DNA of 64,000 nt, taken from NCBI RefSeq assembly GCF_029626155.1, contig NZ_JARUBL010000001.1, forward strand, positions 1,054,001-1,118,000, read 5' to 3'. Positions 36,386-44,443 of the stretch are shown in pieces. Positions within the stretch are counted from its first letter, which is position 1. Every line of letters begins with the position of its first letter. The notes under the pieces are model-generated. The model saw only the letters and a program-made list of their open reading frames with translations. It made no database searches and was not told the DNA's origin. The position numbers were made by a program, and so were the translations under genes. Origin of the DNA: Solwaraspora sp. WMMD1047 (lineage in GTDB: Bacteria; Actinomycetota; Actinomycetes; Mycobacteriales; Micromonosporaceae).

Positions 36386-37486
36386 ATGCTCTACGCCGTG
36401 ATTCCGGCGGGTGGCAGCGGCACGCGCCTGTGGCCGTTGTCCCGTGCCGGCCATCCCAAGTTTCTCCATCCGTTGACCGGCACCGCCTCGTCCCTGTTGC
36501 AGTCCACAGTGGATCGGCTGGGGCCGTTGACGACCCCGGAACGGACGCTGGTGGTCACCGGCGCCGCGCACGTGGCCGCGGTGGCCCGCCAGCTGGCCGG
36601 CATACCGGAGGAGAACATCCTGGTGGAGCCGTCGCCACGGGACTCCTGCGCGGCGATCGCGCTGGCCGCCGCCGTGATCGCGGAGCGGGAGCCGGACGCG
36701 GTGATGGGATCGTTCGCCGCCGACCACCTGATCGGCGACCCGGCGGGCTGGGTGGCGACCGTCCGGGCGGCGGTGGCCGGTGCCGAGCAGGGTCTGTTGA
36801 TGACCGTCGGTATCCGCCCCACCCGCCCGGAGACCGGCTACGGCTATCTCCAGTGCGGAGACCCGATCCCGGGCGGGCCGCTGCGCCGGGTGGAGGAGTT
36901 CAAGGAGAAGCCGGCGACGGAGGTGGCCGAGGGCTACCTGCGCTCCGGCCGGCACCTCTGGAACGCCAGCATGTTCGTCTGGCGGGTGGACGTCTTCCTG
37001 GCGGAGCTGGCCCGCCAGCAACCGGTCCTGCACGCCGGCCTGACCACCATCGCCGCCGCCTGGGGCACCCCCTCGCAGGACGAGGTGCTCGGCACGATCT
37101 GGCCCACCCTGCCGAAGATCTCGGTCGACTACGCGGTGATGGAGGGCGCGGCGGCGGTCGGCCGGGTGGCGACCGTACCCGGCGACTTCGGCTGGAACGA
37201 CGTGGGTGACTTCGACACCCTCGGTGAGGTGCTGCCGGCCGACGAGGCGGGCAACGTGGTGCTCGGCGCGGACGCCGCCGCACCGAAGCCGGGGGTGCTG
37301 TTGCGGGACAGCCGGCGACTCGTGGTGGTGCCGCACTCGGGCCGGATCATCGCCGCGCTGGGGATCGCGGACCTGATCGTGGTGGACACCCCGGACGCGC
37401 TGATGATCTGCCCGCGGGACCGGGCGCAGGACGTCAAGCAACTCGTGGACGAGCTGAAGGAACGGGGCGAGGAGAACTACATCTGA
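36386..37486 (+). CDS. manC: mannose-1-phosphate guanylyltransferase
   Basis: A 366-residue nucleotidyltransferase making GDP-mannose from GTP and mannose-1-phosphate. The signature is PAGGSGTRLWPLSRAGHPKF, followed by the base and sugar contacts VEPSPRDSCAAIALAAA, RPTRPETGYGYL and VEEFKEKPA. There is no C-terminal phosphomannose isomerase domain. CATGAT at 36374-36379 is spaced so that transcription would start at the ATG at 36386, and no ribosome binding site is visible, suggesting a leaderless message. It probably feeds the glycosyltransferase upstream and other mannosylation. Confidence 0.9.
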   Translation: MLYAVIPAGGSGTRLWPLSRAGHPKFLHPLTGTASSLLQSTVDRLGPLTTPERTLVVTGAAHVAAVARQLAGIPEENILVEPSPRDSCAAIALAAAVIAEREPDAVMGSFAADHLIGDPAGWVATVRAAVAGAEQGLLMTVGIRPTRPETGYGYLQCGDPIPGGPLRRVEEFKEKPATEVAEGYLRSGRHLWNASMFVWRVDVFLAELARQQPVLHAGLTTIAAAWGTPSQDEVLGTIWPTLPKISVDYAVMEGAAAVGRVATVPGDFGWNDVGDFDTLGEVLPADEAGNVVLGADAAAPKPGVLLRDSRRLVVVPHSGRIIAALGIADLIVVDTPDALMICPRDRAQDVKQLVDELKERGEENYI

Positions 37487-37668
37487 GGCCGGATGGGCGG
37501 TCCGGGCGCCACCTCCGCGGACTTGGCAGGGCCGCGAACCCTCGTGGTGGACGCCCGGACGCCGCGCCTCCCCTTTGCCCGGCGTCAGCGGGTGGCCGGC
37601 GCCGGTGGCACCGCCCTCCGCTGTAGGCATAGCGAGCATGCCCAATGGGGCAGGAGGGCGTCGAGGTA

Positions 37669-37686
37669 TTTCAGTCCTGGCTGAAA
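37669..37686. promoter_or_regulatory. TTTCAG-N6-CTGAAA inverted repeat
   Basis: A perfect 6-bp inverted repeat with a TCCTGG spacer, about 75 bp upstream of a winged-helix regulator gene. Size and position fit an autoregulatory operator for an ArsR-like dimer. Confidence 0.45.
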
Positions 37687-37760
37687 GACCGAGTTGAAAC
37701 GTTACGGAGTAGAGTTCGAACGGTGCCGGCCCCCCTCGCCTCGGCACCTGGAGCGCTGCC

Positions 37761-38768
37761 GTGCTGAGAATTATTTTCTCCAGTGAGGACATCGCCCGGA
37801 CCCGCGTCGCCCCCGCCGCCGACCCGGTCTGGGAGTCGGTGCTGAGCCTGCACCTGCTGCAGGGCCGCACCCGGGACCCGGTCATGGCCGGCTGGCGCCG
37901 GGAGGTGTCGACCGGGCCGCGGCTCCGGACGGCGGCCGAGCAGGTCCGGTTGCTCTGCGCCGTCAACCCGGCCCGCGGCTACTTCCCGGACTTTCTCACC
38001 CCGAGCGAGAGCGTGCAGGGGCTGGAGGCCGGACTGGACGCCATCGCGAGTACCCCGAAACCGCTGCTGCACCGCGACCTGACCGTGCTCGCCGGCGAGC
38101 ACCAGCTGCCGCCGGCGGCCGCCGCGGTGGGGCGCGGCGAGCCGGCCGCGATGCGGCAGCTCGTCGACGCGATGCGGCACTACCACGCCGCGGCGATCGA
38201 ACCGTACTGGGAGCGGATCGAGGCGGCGGTCGAGTCGGACCGCACCCGGCGGGCCCGGTCCCTGCTGGACGGGGGGACCGAGGGGCTGCTGGCCAGCCTC
38301 CGGCCGACCGTGCGCTGGGATTCCGGGGTGCTGGAGGTGCCGGGCTACCCGTCCAGCCGGGAACTGCACCTGGACGGGCGCGGCCTGCTGCTGGTGCCGT
38401 CGTTCTTCTGCGCGCGTACCCCGGTGGCGCTGCTGGACCCGGACCTGCCGCCGGTGCTCGTCTACCCCGTCGACCGGCTCGACGGGTTGGTGCCGGCGGC
38501 GGGCGACGACGGGTCGGTCGCCGCCCGCCGCCGGGGCACCCGGGAGGCGCTGAGGGCGCTGCTCGGCCGGACCAGGGCCGGGGTGCTGGAGGTGGTCGCG
38601 GACGGCTGCTCGACCGGCGAGGTGGCCCGCCGGCTGCACATCTCGGCCGCCGCCGCCAGCCAGCACACCACCGTGCTGCGCAACGCCGGCCTGCTGGTCA
38701 GCCACCGGGACCGGAACATGGTGCTGCACACCCTGACGCCGCTGGGCCGGGCGATGCTCAACCAGTGA
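37761..38768 (+). CDS. ArsR-like winged-helix regulator (DUF5937 type)
   Basis: A 335-residue transcription regulator. Residues 1-230 form the DUF5937-like domain beginning MLRIIFSSEDIARTRVA, with DPVWESVLSLHLLQ and a helix HYHAAAIEPYWERIEA. The C-terminal 80 residues are a winged helix: TREALRALLGRTRAGVLEVV, then the recognition helix in STGEVARRLHISAAAASQHT and the wing LLVSHRDRNMVLHTLT. In such proteins the N-terminal part is thought to sense a ligand. It converges with the rocD-ddaH operon, so control of that operon is possible but unproven. The GTG at 37761 is the only start consistent with the family N-terminus. Confidence 0.82.
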   Translation: MLRIIFSSEDIARTRVAPAADPVWESVLSLHLLQGRTRDPVMAGWRREVSTGPRLRTAAEQVRLLCAVNPARGYFPDFLTPSESVQGLEAGLDAIASTPKPLLHRDLTVLAGEHQLPPAAAAVGRGEPAAMRQLVDAMRHYHAAAIEPYWERIEAAVESDRTRRARSLLDGGTEGLLASLRPTVRWDSGVLEVPGYPSSRELHLDGRGLLLVPSFFCARTPVALLDPDLPPVLVYPVDRLDGLVPAAGDDGSVAARRRGTREALRALLGRTRAGVLEVVADGCSTGEVARRLHISAAAASQHTTVLRNAGLLVSHRDRNMVLHTLTPLGRAMLNQ

Positions 38769-38778
38769 ACCGGTCGGC

Positions 38779-39993
38779 TCAGTTGAGCACCGCGGCGAGC
38801 TGGTCCACCGCGTACGACAGCTCGTCGGCCTCGATCACCAGCGGCGGCGCGAGCCGGATGGTCGAGCCGTGGGTGTCCTTCGCCAGCACCCCGCGCGCGG
38901 CCAGCCGCTCGCACGCCTGCCGGCCGGTCATCAGCGCCGGGTCGATGTCGATGCCGGCCCACAGCCCTCGACCGCGGACCGCGACCAGGCCCTGCCCGAT
39001 CAACGCCCGCAGCGACTCGTGCAGCCCGGCGCCCAGCTCGGCGGAGCGGCGCTGGTATTCGCCGGTGGCCAGCAGCCGGACCACCTGGGTGCCGACCGCG
39101 CAGGCGAGCGGGTTGCCGCCGAAGGTGGAGCCGTGCTCGCCCGGCCGCAGCACGCCGAGCACGGCCCGGTCCGCCGCGACCGCGGAGACCGGGACGATCC
39201 CGCCGCCGAGCGCCTTGCCCAGCACGTACATGTCGGGTCTGACGCCCTCGTGGTCGCAGGCGAAGGTTTCGCCGGTACGGCCGAGTCCGGACTGGATCTC
39301 GTCGGCGACGAAGAGCACGTCCCGCTCGGTGCAGAGCCGCCGCACCCCGGGCAGGTAGCCGGCCGGCGGCACGACCACGCCCTGCTCGCCCTGGATGGGC
39401 TCCAACAGCACGGCCACGGTGGTCTCGTCGATCGCCTCGGCCAGCGCGGCCAGGTCGCCGTAGGCGACGATCCGGAACCCCGGCGTGTACGGCCCGAAGT
39501 CGTCGCGGGCCTGCGCGTCGGTGGAGAAGCTGACGATCGTCGTGGTCCGGCCGTGGAAGTTCCCGTCGGCGACCACGATGGTGGCCTGCCCGGCCGGTAC
39601 GCCCTTGACCTGGTAGCCCCACTTGCGGGCGACCTTGATGGCGGTCTCCACCGCCTCCGCGCCGGTGTTCATCGGCAGCACCAGCTCCTTGCCGGCCAGC
39701 AGCGCCAGCTCCCGGCAGAAGTCGGCGAACTGGTCGTGCACGAACGCCCGACTGGTGAGCGTGAGCCGGTCGAGCTGGGCGTGTGCCGCCGAGATCAGGG
39801 CCGGGTGCCGGTGGCCGAAGTTCAACGCCGAGTAGCCGGCCAGGCAGTCCAGGTAGCGCCGGCCGTCGATGTCGGTCACCCAGGCGCCGTTGGCGGCGGC
39901 GACCACCACCGGCAGTGGGTGGTAGTTGTGCGCGGTCCAGCGCTCGGCCTCCCGGATCGCATCCGGGGTACGCAGCATGTCGTCCACGATCAC
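38779..39993 (-). CDS. rocD: ornithine aminotransferase
   Basis: A class III PLP aminotransferase of 404 residues converting ornithine and 2-oxoglutarate to glutamate semialdehyde and glutamate. The N-terminal NYHPLPVVVAAANGAWVTD and LDCLAGYSALNFGHRHP are typical of ornithine aminotransferases. The PLP site is ADEIQSGLGRTG with the lysine in VLGKALGGGIVPVSA; the glycine loop is NTGAEAVETAIK. The GTG at 39993 has GGGAGGTGG upstream and overlaps the ddaH stop by 4 bp. With DDAH it forms a short arginine or methylarginine breakdown unit. Confidence 0.92.
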   Translation of the reverse strand: MIVDDMLRTPDAIREAERWTAHNYHPLPVVVAAANGAWVTDIDGRRYLDCLAGYSALNFGHRHPALISAAHAQLDRLTLTSRAFVHDQFADFCRELALLAGKELVLPMNTGAEAVETAIKVARKWGYQVKGVPAGQATIVVADGNFHGRTTTIVSFSTDAQARDDFGPYTPGFRIVAYGDLAALAEAIDETTVAVLLEPIQGEQGVVVPPAGYLPGVRRLCTERDVLFVADEIQSGLGRTGETFACDHEGVRPDMYVLGKALGGGIVPVSAVAADRAVLGVLRPGEHGSTFGGNPLACAVGTQVVRLLATGEYQRRSAELGAGLHESLRALIGQGLVAVRGRGLWAGIDIDPALMTGRQACERLAARGVLAKDTHGSTIRLAPPLVIEADELSYAVDQLAAVLN

Positions 39994-40829
39994 CTCGCCA
40001 CCTCCCGCACCGCTGTGGTCTCCCGCACCGTCAGGGTGCAGCACTTCGGCCCGCCACCCGCCTTGCGTATCTCCGACATATCAACCCCGATTGTGACGTA
40101 TCCCCGCTCCTGCAGCGCGCTCGCCAGGCCGGTCGCCTGCACCGGGAGCACCACGTTCCGGCCGTCGCTCACCGCGTTCAGGCCGAGCACCGCGGCGTCC
40201 GCGGCGGTGGCCAGGATCGCGTCCGGGAAGAGCCGCCGCAGCACCGCCTGGCTACCCGGCGAGAACGCCGCCGGCAGGTACGCCACCGTCCGCTCGTCGA
40301 GCACGCAGAGCGCGGTGTCCAGGTGGTAGAAGCGCGGGTCGACCAGCTGCAGGGTGATCACCGGCCGGCCGAACACCTCCTGCAGCCGGGCGTGCGCGGC
40401 GTGCGCGGTCCGGAACCCGGTGCCGGCCAGCAGCAGGTCACCGGCGAGCAGGACGTCGCCCTCACCCTCGTTGACGTGCTTCGGGTCGAACACCTCGAAC
40501 CCGGCCCGCTCGAACCAGGAGCGGTAGGCCGGCGCCTCGTCGGCGCGCTGCGGGTCGCGGAACTGCACCGCCACCACCCGGCCGTCGACCACCGTGGCGC
40601 CGTTCGCCGCGAACACCATGTCCGGCAGGCCCGGTACCGGCTCGATCTCGTCGACCCGGTGGCCCAGGTCGAGGTAGGTGCGGCGCAGCGTCTCCCACTG
40701 CGCCACGGCGCGGTCGACGTCCACCGGCGCGGCCGGATCCATCCACGGGTTGATGGCGTACTCGACGGCGAAATGGGTCGGCCGGCACATCAGGAAGCGC
40801 CGGCGCGCCATGATCTTGTCCGGTGTCAC
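39990..40829 (-). CDS. ddaH: dimethylargininase / arginine-modifying hydrolase
   Basis: A 279-residue enzyme of the guanidine-modifying superfamily, most like dimethylarginine dimethylaminohydrolase, which gives citrulline and dimethylamine. The catalytic cysteine is near the C-terminus (GGGPKCCTLTVRE), the active-site histidine is in RFYHLDTALCVL, and substrate contacts are in DMVFAANGATVV and EGEGDVLL. The GTG at 40829 is the first usable start. It is the first gene of an operon with rocD, through a GTGA overlap. Citrulline is not a RocD substrate, so the pair may instead feed on ornithine from related guanidines. Confidence 0.88.
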   Translation of the reverse strand: MTPDKIMARRRFLMCRPTHFAVEYAINPWMDPAAPVDVDRAVAQWETLRRTYLDLGHRVDEIEPVPGLPDMVFAANGATVVDGRVVAVQFRDPQRADEAPAYRSWFERAGFEVFDPKHVNEGEGDVLLAGDLLLAGTGFRTAHAAHARLQEVFGRPVITLQLVDPRFYHLDTALCVLDERTVAYLPAAFSPGSQAVLRRLFPDAILATAADAAVLGLNAVSDGRNVVLPVQATGLASALQERGYVTIGVDMSEIRKAGGGPKCCTLTVRETTAVREVAR

Positions 40830-40932
40830 GGTCCTGCTCCAGTGAGTAGGGCGCGCCCGGCCATCGGTCGGCCGACCAGCTGGCGCCGTGGCTCAACGCT
40901 ATGCGGCGTCGCCGGGCGACATCCACCGGCGA

Positions 40933-41012
40933 AGGTTGCGTTCAACCTCGAATCGTTGCGTGTTTGGCCGACTCGACCATCGATCCGTTGCGTCTGAGGC
41001 GGGCCGTTGCGT
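40933..41012. promoter_or_regulatory. four GTTGCGT heptamers upstream of ddaH
   Basis: GTTGCGT occurs in the same orientation at 40935-40941, 40955-40961, 40987-40993 and 41006-41012. The first lies within the palindrome AGGTTG-N4-CAACCT (40933-40948). They sit 105-185 bp upstream of the ddaH start and look like an array of binding sites for an unidentified regulator. Confidence 0.45.
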
Positions 41013-41053
41013 TCCGATGCGGGACGGGCTCAGTGTCCCGAGGCCGAACGCGC

Positions 41054-41084
41054 TTAGGGGGCGGCCGGATCGGCCGCCCCCTAA
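41054..41084 (-). terminator. 14-bp hairpin terminator
   Basis: Perfect arms TTAGGGGGCGGCCG (41054-41067) and its complement (41071-41084) with a 3-nt loop. It lies about 77 bp downstream of the minus-strand membrane gene, separating it from the ddaH promoter. Confidence 0.85.
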
Positions 41085-41160
41085 CGTTTGCGCTGTGCTG
41101 GTGAACCACCAGTCCTCAGTAGCGCCCCGGATTGGTGAATCACCGCTCCTGGCTGTTGTT

Positions 41161-41994
41161 CTACCCCTGGAAGCGGTCGACAAACTGTGAGTCGAGCCAC
41201 TGCCGGAACTGCTCCACCGTGCCACCGTCGGTCGACGGCCAGCTGAACTGGCCGGTCATCGCCAAGACGCCGACCAGCACGGCCCCGAGGCCGAGCAGGA
41301 GCCCGATCAGGGCGTCGGACTTGCCGGCCACGTGCCGCTTGGCGGTGGCGGAGATCCCGCCGATTGAGAGCAGGATGGCCAGCGCGCCGAGGCCGATGCC
41401 GTAGCCGGCCAGGGTCCCGGAGAGCGCGAACAGCGCCGCCGCCACGGCGACAATCAGGCCGAGGGTGGCCAGCAGGCTGGCCCGCGGCCGAGGGCCGGGT
41501 GGTGGGGCGACGACGGTCGGCTCGCTGTCGGCGGCCGGCCGGGCGTCGGCCGTGCGGTCCGCGGTGGGCGTGCGGTCCGCGGTGGGCGTGCGGTCCGCGG
41601 TGGGCGTGCGGTCCGCGGTGGGCGTGCGGTCCGCGGTCACCGGCTCAGGCCGGGTGACCGGCTCCTTGGTGGTGACCCGCTCCGTCGTCTTCGTCGGGGC
41701 GGTGTCGTCGGTGGCGGTGCTGCTGCGGTAGGTGCTGGTCTCGTCGGCCCGGTCCGGCGTCACGACCGGGGCGCTGCCCGGACCGCCCGCCGGCCGACTG
41801 TTCGTCGCCCGGGCGCTGCCGAACGCGGCCGCGATCCGGCTGCGCGCCCCGCCCGCCGGCCGGGAGCCGCTCGTCGGCTCGTTGTCGGCCCGCCGGTCGG
41901 CGATCGCCGCGTCACGTTCGTCGACGCGACCGTCGGCGTTCTCGTCCCGCACCGGCGCCGACTCCGAACGGCCCGTGAACGAAGGTAACTTCAC
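41161..41994 (-). CDS. DUF4190-like membrane protein with disordered repeat-rich N-terminus
   Basis: A 277-residue protein. The first 180 residues are polar and low-complexity and include the hexapeptide TADRTP repeated four times, encoded by a perfect 18-bp DNA repeat. They are followed by three membrane helices (ASLLATLGLIVAVAAALFAL, GYGIGLGALAILLSIGGI, ALIGLLLGLGAVLVGVLAM) and a short outer domain ending FRQWLDSQFVDRFQG. The helix block resembles small DUF4190-like proteins; the match is not firm. The GTG at 41994 has AGGAGG. Codon 3 is the rare leucine codon TTA (41986-41988), which in actinomycetes can place a gene under bldA tRNA control. Confidence 0.72.
   Translation of the reverse strand: MKLPSFTGRSESAPVRDENADGRVDERDAAIADRRADNEPTSGSRPAGGARSRIAAAFGSARATNSRPAGGPGSAPVVTPDRADETSTYRSSTATDDTAPTKTTERVTTKEPVTRPEPVTADRTPTADRTPTADRTPTADRTPTADRTADARPAADSEPTVVAPPPGPRPRASLLATLGLIVAVAAALFALSGTLAGYGIGLGALAILLSIGGISATAKRHVAGKSDALIGLLLGLGAVLVGVLAMTGQFSWPSTDGGTVEQFRQWLDSQFVDRFQG
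41551..41640 (-). repeat. 18-bp in-frame tandem repeat
   Basis: Four perfect copies of CGTGCGGTCCGCGGTGGG at 41551-41622 and a fifth that changes at its last bases. Each copy encodes six residues (TADRTP) of the membrane protein on the minus strand, so slippage would change length without a frameshift. Confidence 0.9.
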
Positions 41995-42263
41995 CGCGAC
42001 ACACCTCCTGATGAGCGTTATGTGAATGCGTGGGGGCCGCCTGTCCTTCCCCGGCTGCCTACGCAGGGATGGAAATGGATTACCCCGATGGACACTCCGT
42101 CACACCTGCGAGGGCGCCATCGATCGCCGCAGGCAGCCCGACCCGGTCCGGATCCGCCGCCGACGACTCCCCGCTGGAGCCGGCAACCTGACGGTGGTTG
42201 CTCCGTGCGAGGAAGGTCGACGGCATCCGCGCCGATGTGGTCGGCCGACCGGCTCCCGTGTGG
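41995..42263. other. intergenic region of 269 bp
   Basis: Between two minus-strand genes, it contains the AGGAGG site and promoter region of the TTA-containing gene and the downstream end of the MMPL gene. I see no hairpin or ORF I would defend. Confidence 0.4.
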
Positions 42264-44384
42264 TCAGCCGGCCGGGGAGCCGGCCAGTTCCGGGGCCCGG
42301 TCGGGGGCCGGGGCGGTCGGGCCGACCTCGTCGAAGCCGCCGCCGAACCGGTCGTGCAGGCGGCGCAGCGGACCCGGCGCCCACCAGCCGTAGCGGCCCA
42401 GCAGCGTCATGGTGGCGGGCACCAGCAGCATCCGGACGATCGTCGCGTCGAGCAGCACCGCCAGCACCAGGCCGAGACCGATGGCCCGGATCGGCACGAA
42501 CCCGCCGATGATGAAGCCGGCGAAGACGACCGCCAACAGCAGCGCGGCGGCGGTCACGATCCGGCCGGTGAGTTGCAGTCCTTCGGCGACCGCCGCCGGC
42601 GCCGACGCGCCGGCCCGCCACCGCTCCCGCATCCGGGACAGCAGGAACACCTCGTAGTCGACGGAGAGCCCGAACGCGATCGCCGCGACCAGGACCGGGA
42701 TCGTCAGGTTGGTGCCGCCGAGCTCCGGCTGGCCGAGGTTGCCCTGTTGGAACACCCACACCACCGCGCCCAGCGCGGCGCCGATGCTCAGCAGGCTGCT
42801 GAGGACGGCCTTGACCGGCAGCAGCACCGAGCCGGTGAAGAGGAACAGCAGGACCAGGGTGGTGAGCGCGACCAGCCCGGCCGCCCAGGGCAGCCGGTCG
42901 GCCAGCATCTGGCGGTAGTCGATCAGGTTGGCGGCGTCCCCGGCGACCAGCACCTCGGCGCCGGTCGGCAGGTCCCGGACCGCCCGGGCCACCGCCTCCT
43001 GCCGGTCGCTGTCCACGTCGGCCAGCAGCAGCGTGTCGCCACCTACCGGCGACACCTCGACCGAGCGGACGCCGGCCAGCCCGGCGATCCGGTCCCGCAG
43101 GTCGGCGACCTCGGTGCTCTGCGGTGGCGCGGCGACCAGCGCCGACACCGGGTCCGGCCGGACCGAGTCGGGGAAGTGCACCACCAGCTCGTCGTGCAGC
43201 GCGCGGGTCTGGGTGCTGGTGGGCAGCAGCCGGGGATCGCCCATCGACAGTCGCATGTCGAACACCGGCAGCGCCATGAAGAGCAGGGCAGCAAGCACGA
43301 CGAGCGCGGTAGCGGCCGGCCGGCGCTGCACGATCCGGACCACCCGGGCGAGGAGGCCCTGTCCCATCGGGCGGGCCGCGCGCGGCTTGATCCGGTGGCC
43401 GAAGAGCGCCAGCAGTGCGGGCAGCAGGGTCAGCGCGGCGACCATGTCGACGAGGACGACGGCCATGCCGGCCAGCCCCATCGAGCGCAGGAACGGATCG
43501 GGAAAGACGGTCAACCCGGCGAGCGCGACGGCCACGGTCAGGCCGGAGAACCAGACGGTCCGGCCGGCGGTGGCGGCCGCCCGCAGCACGGCCGGGCCGA
43601 CCCGCGGGTCGGTCGCGCGTTCCTCGGCGAACCGGTTGACGATCAGGAGCGCGTAGTCCACGGCGAGTCCGACGGCGAGCATCGTCACGATCTGGATGGC
43701 GTAGACGGAGACGTCGGTGGCCTGGCTGAAGGCGAGCAGGATCCCGAACGCGCCGCCGACCCCGGCGACCGCGACGAGCAGTGGCAGGCCGGCCGCGAGC
43801 AGGCCGCCGAAGACCACCAGCAGCAGGACCAGCACGATCGGGGTGGTGATGATCTCGGCGCGGGCCACGTCCCGGGCGGCCTGCTCGCTGAACTCGGCCT
43901 CGGTGAGCGCACCGCCCGCGATGGTCACCACGCTGCCGGGTGCCTCCGCGCCGACCGCCCGGACCCGGTCGGCCACCCGGGCGGCCGCGCCACCGTCGTC
44001 GCCGGCCTCGTCGCCGCCCGCCGCCATCGTGACCGTGAACAGCAGCGCCCGCCCGGTCTCGCGGGACGGTACCGGCTCGCCCACCGCGACGACGCCGGGC
44101 ATCGTCGCGACGTCCGCCCCGGCCCGCTCGACGGCCGCCAGCACCGCCGGATCGGCCGGGTCGATCCCGGTCACGACCGCGGTGACGGAGCCGGGCTCCG
44201 GGGCGGTCGCGGCGCGCTGGTCGCGGGCCCGGTCGGATTCGCTGCCGGGGACCACGCCGACGGTGGAGACGAGGCGGTCGAAGACGCCGACGCCGAAGGT
44301 GAAGCCGGCGGCGACGACGGCCAGCCAGATCACCAGCACGATGACCGGGCGGCGTACGGAGAAGCGCGCAAGTGCGGTTGTCAT
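42264..44384 (-). CDS. MMPL-family RND transporter
   Basis: A 706-residue inner-membrane exporter of the MMPL/RND type, with about 12 helices and two large extracytoplasmic loops (residues 40-160 and 375-480). The paired proton-relay motifs are GLAVDYALLIVNRFAEE and GLSVDYEVFLLSRMRER, one per half. The C-terminal tail is proline- and acid-rich. The ATG at 44384 follows AAGGA. It lies 59 bp after the stop of a NarL-type response regulator on the same strand, so expression may be linked to that two-component system. Relatives export lipids, pigments or drugs; the substrate here is unknown. Confidence 0.88.
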   Translation of the reverse strand: MTTALARFSVRRPVIVLVIWLAVVAAGFTFGVGVFDRLVSTVGVVPGSESDRARDQRAATAPEPGSVTAVVTGIDPADPAVLAAVERAGADVATMPGVVAVGEPVPSRETGRALLFTVTMAAGGDEAGDDGGAAARVADRVRAVGAEAPGSVVTIAGGALTEAEFSEQAARDVARAEIITTPIVLVLLLVVFGGLLAAGLPLLVAVAGVGGAFGILLAFSQATDVSVYAIQIVTMLAVGLAVDYALLIVNRFAEERATDPRVGPAVLRAAATAGRTVWFSGLTVAVALAGLTVFPDPFLRSMGLAGMAVVLVDMVAALTLLPALLALFGHRIKPRAARPMGQGLLARVVRIVQRRPAATALVVLAALLFMALPVFDMRLSMGDPRLLPTSTQTRALHDELVVHFPDSVRPDPVSALVAAPPQSTEVADLRDRIAGLAGVRSVEVSPVGGDTLLLADVDSDRQEAVARAVRDLPTGAEVLVAGDAANLIDYRQMLADRLPWAAGLVALTTLVLLFLFTGSVLLPVKAVLSSLLSIGAALGAVVWVFQQGNLGQPELGGTNLTIPVLVAAIAFGLSVDYEVFLLSRMRERWRAGASAPAAVAEGLQLTGRIVTAAALLLAVVFAGFIIGGFVPIRAIGLGLVLAVLLDATIVRMLLVPATMTLLGRYGWWAPGPLRRLHDRFGGGFDEVGPTAPAPDRAPELAGSPAG

Positions 44385-44443
44385 GCCGTCGATCCTTGGT
44401 CCGGCGCGCCGAAAACGGATCGCCGTCGGGAGCGGTCCCGGGC

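Larger units (their letters stand above)
40830..41160. other. regulatory region upstream of ddaH with terminator of the next gene
   Basis: 331 bp without an ORF of interest. The ddaH side holds four GTTGCGT heptamers and a 6-bp inverted repeat. The far side holds a very strong hairpin at 41054-41084, and two copies of GGTGAAYCACC at 41100-41110 and 41134-41144. Confidence 0.6.

Noticed and set aside
26719-37486. Exopolysaccharide or natural-product gene cluster
   Set aside because: ugd, one glycosyltransferase and manC are scattered among unrelated genes, with no polymerase, flippase or further transferases.
41551-41640. CRISPR-like or regulatory repeat
   Set aside because: The 18-bp units are in frame and encode a hexapeptide repeat inside a clear coding sequence.
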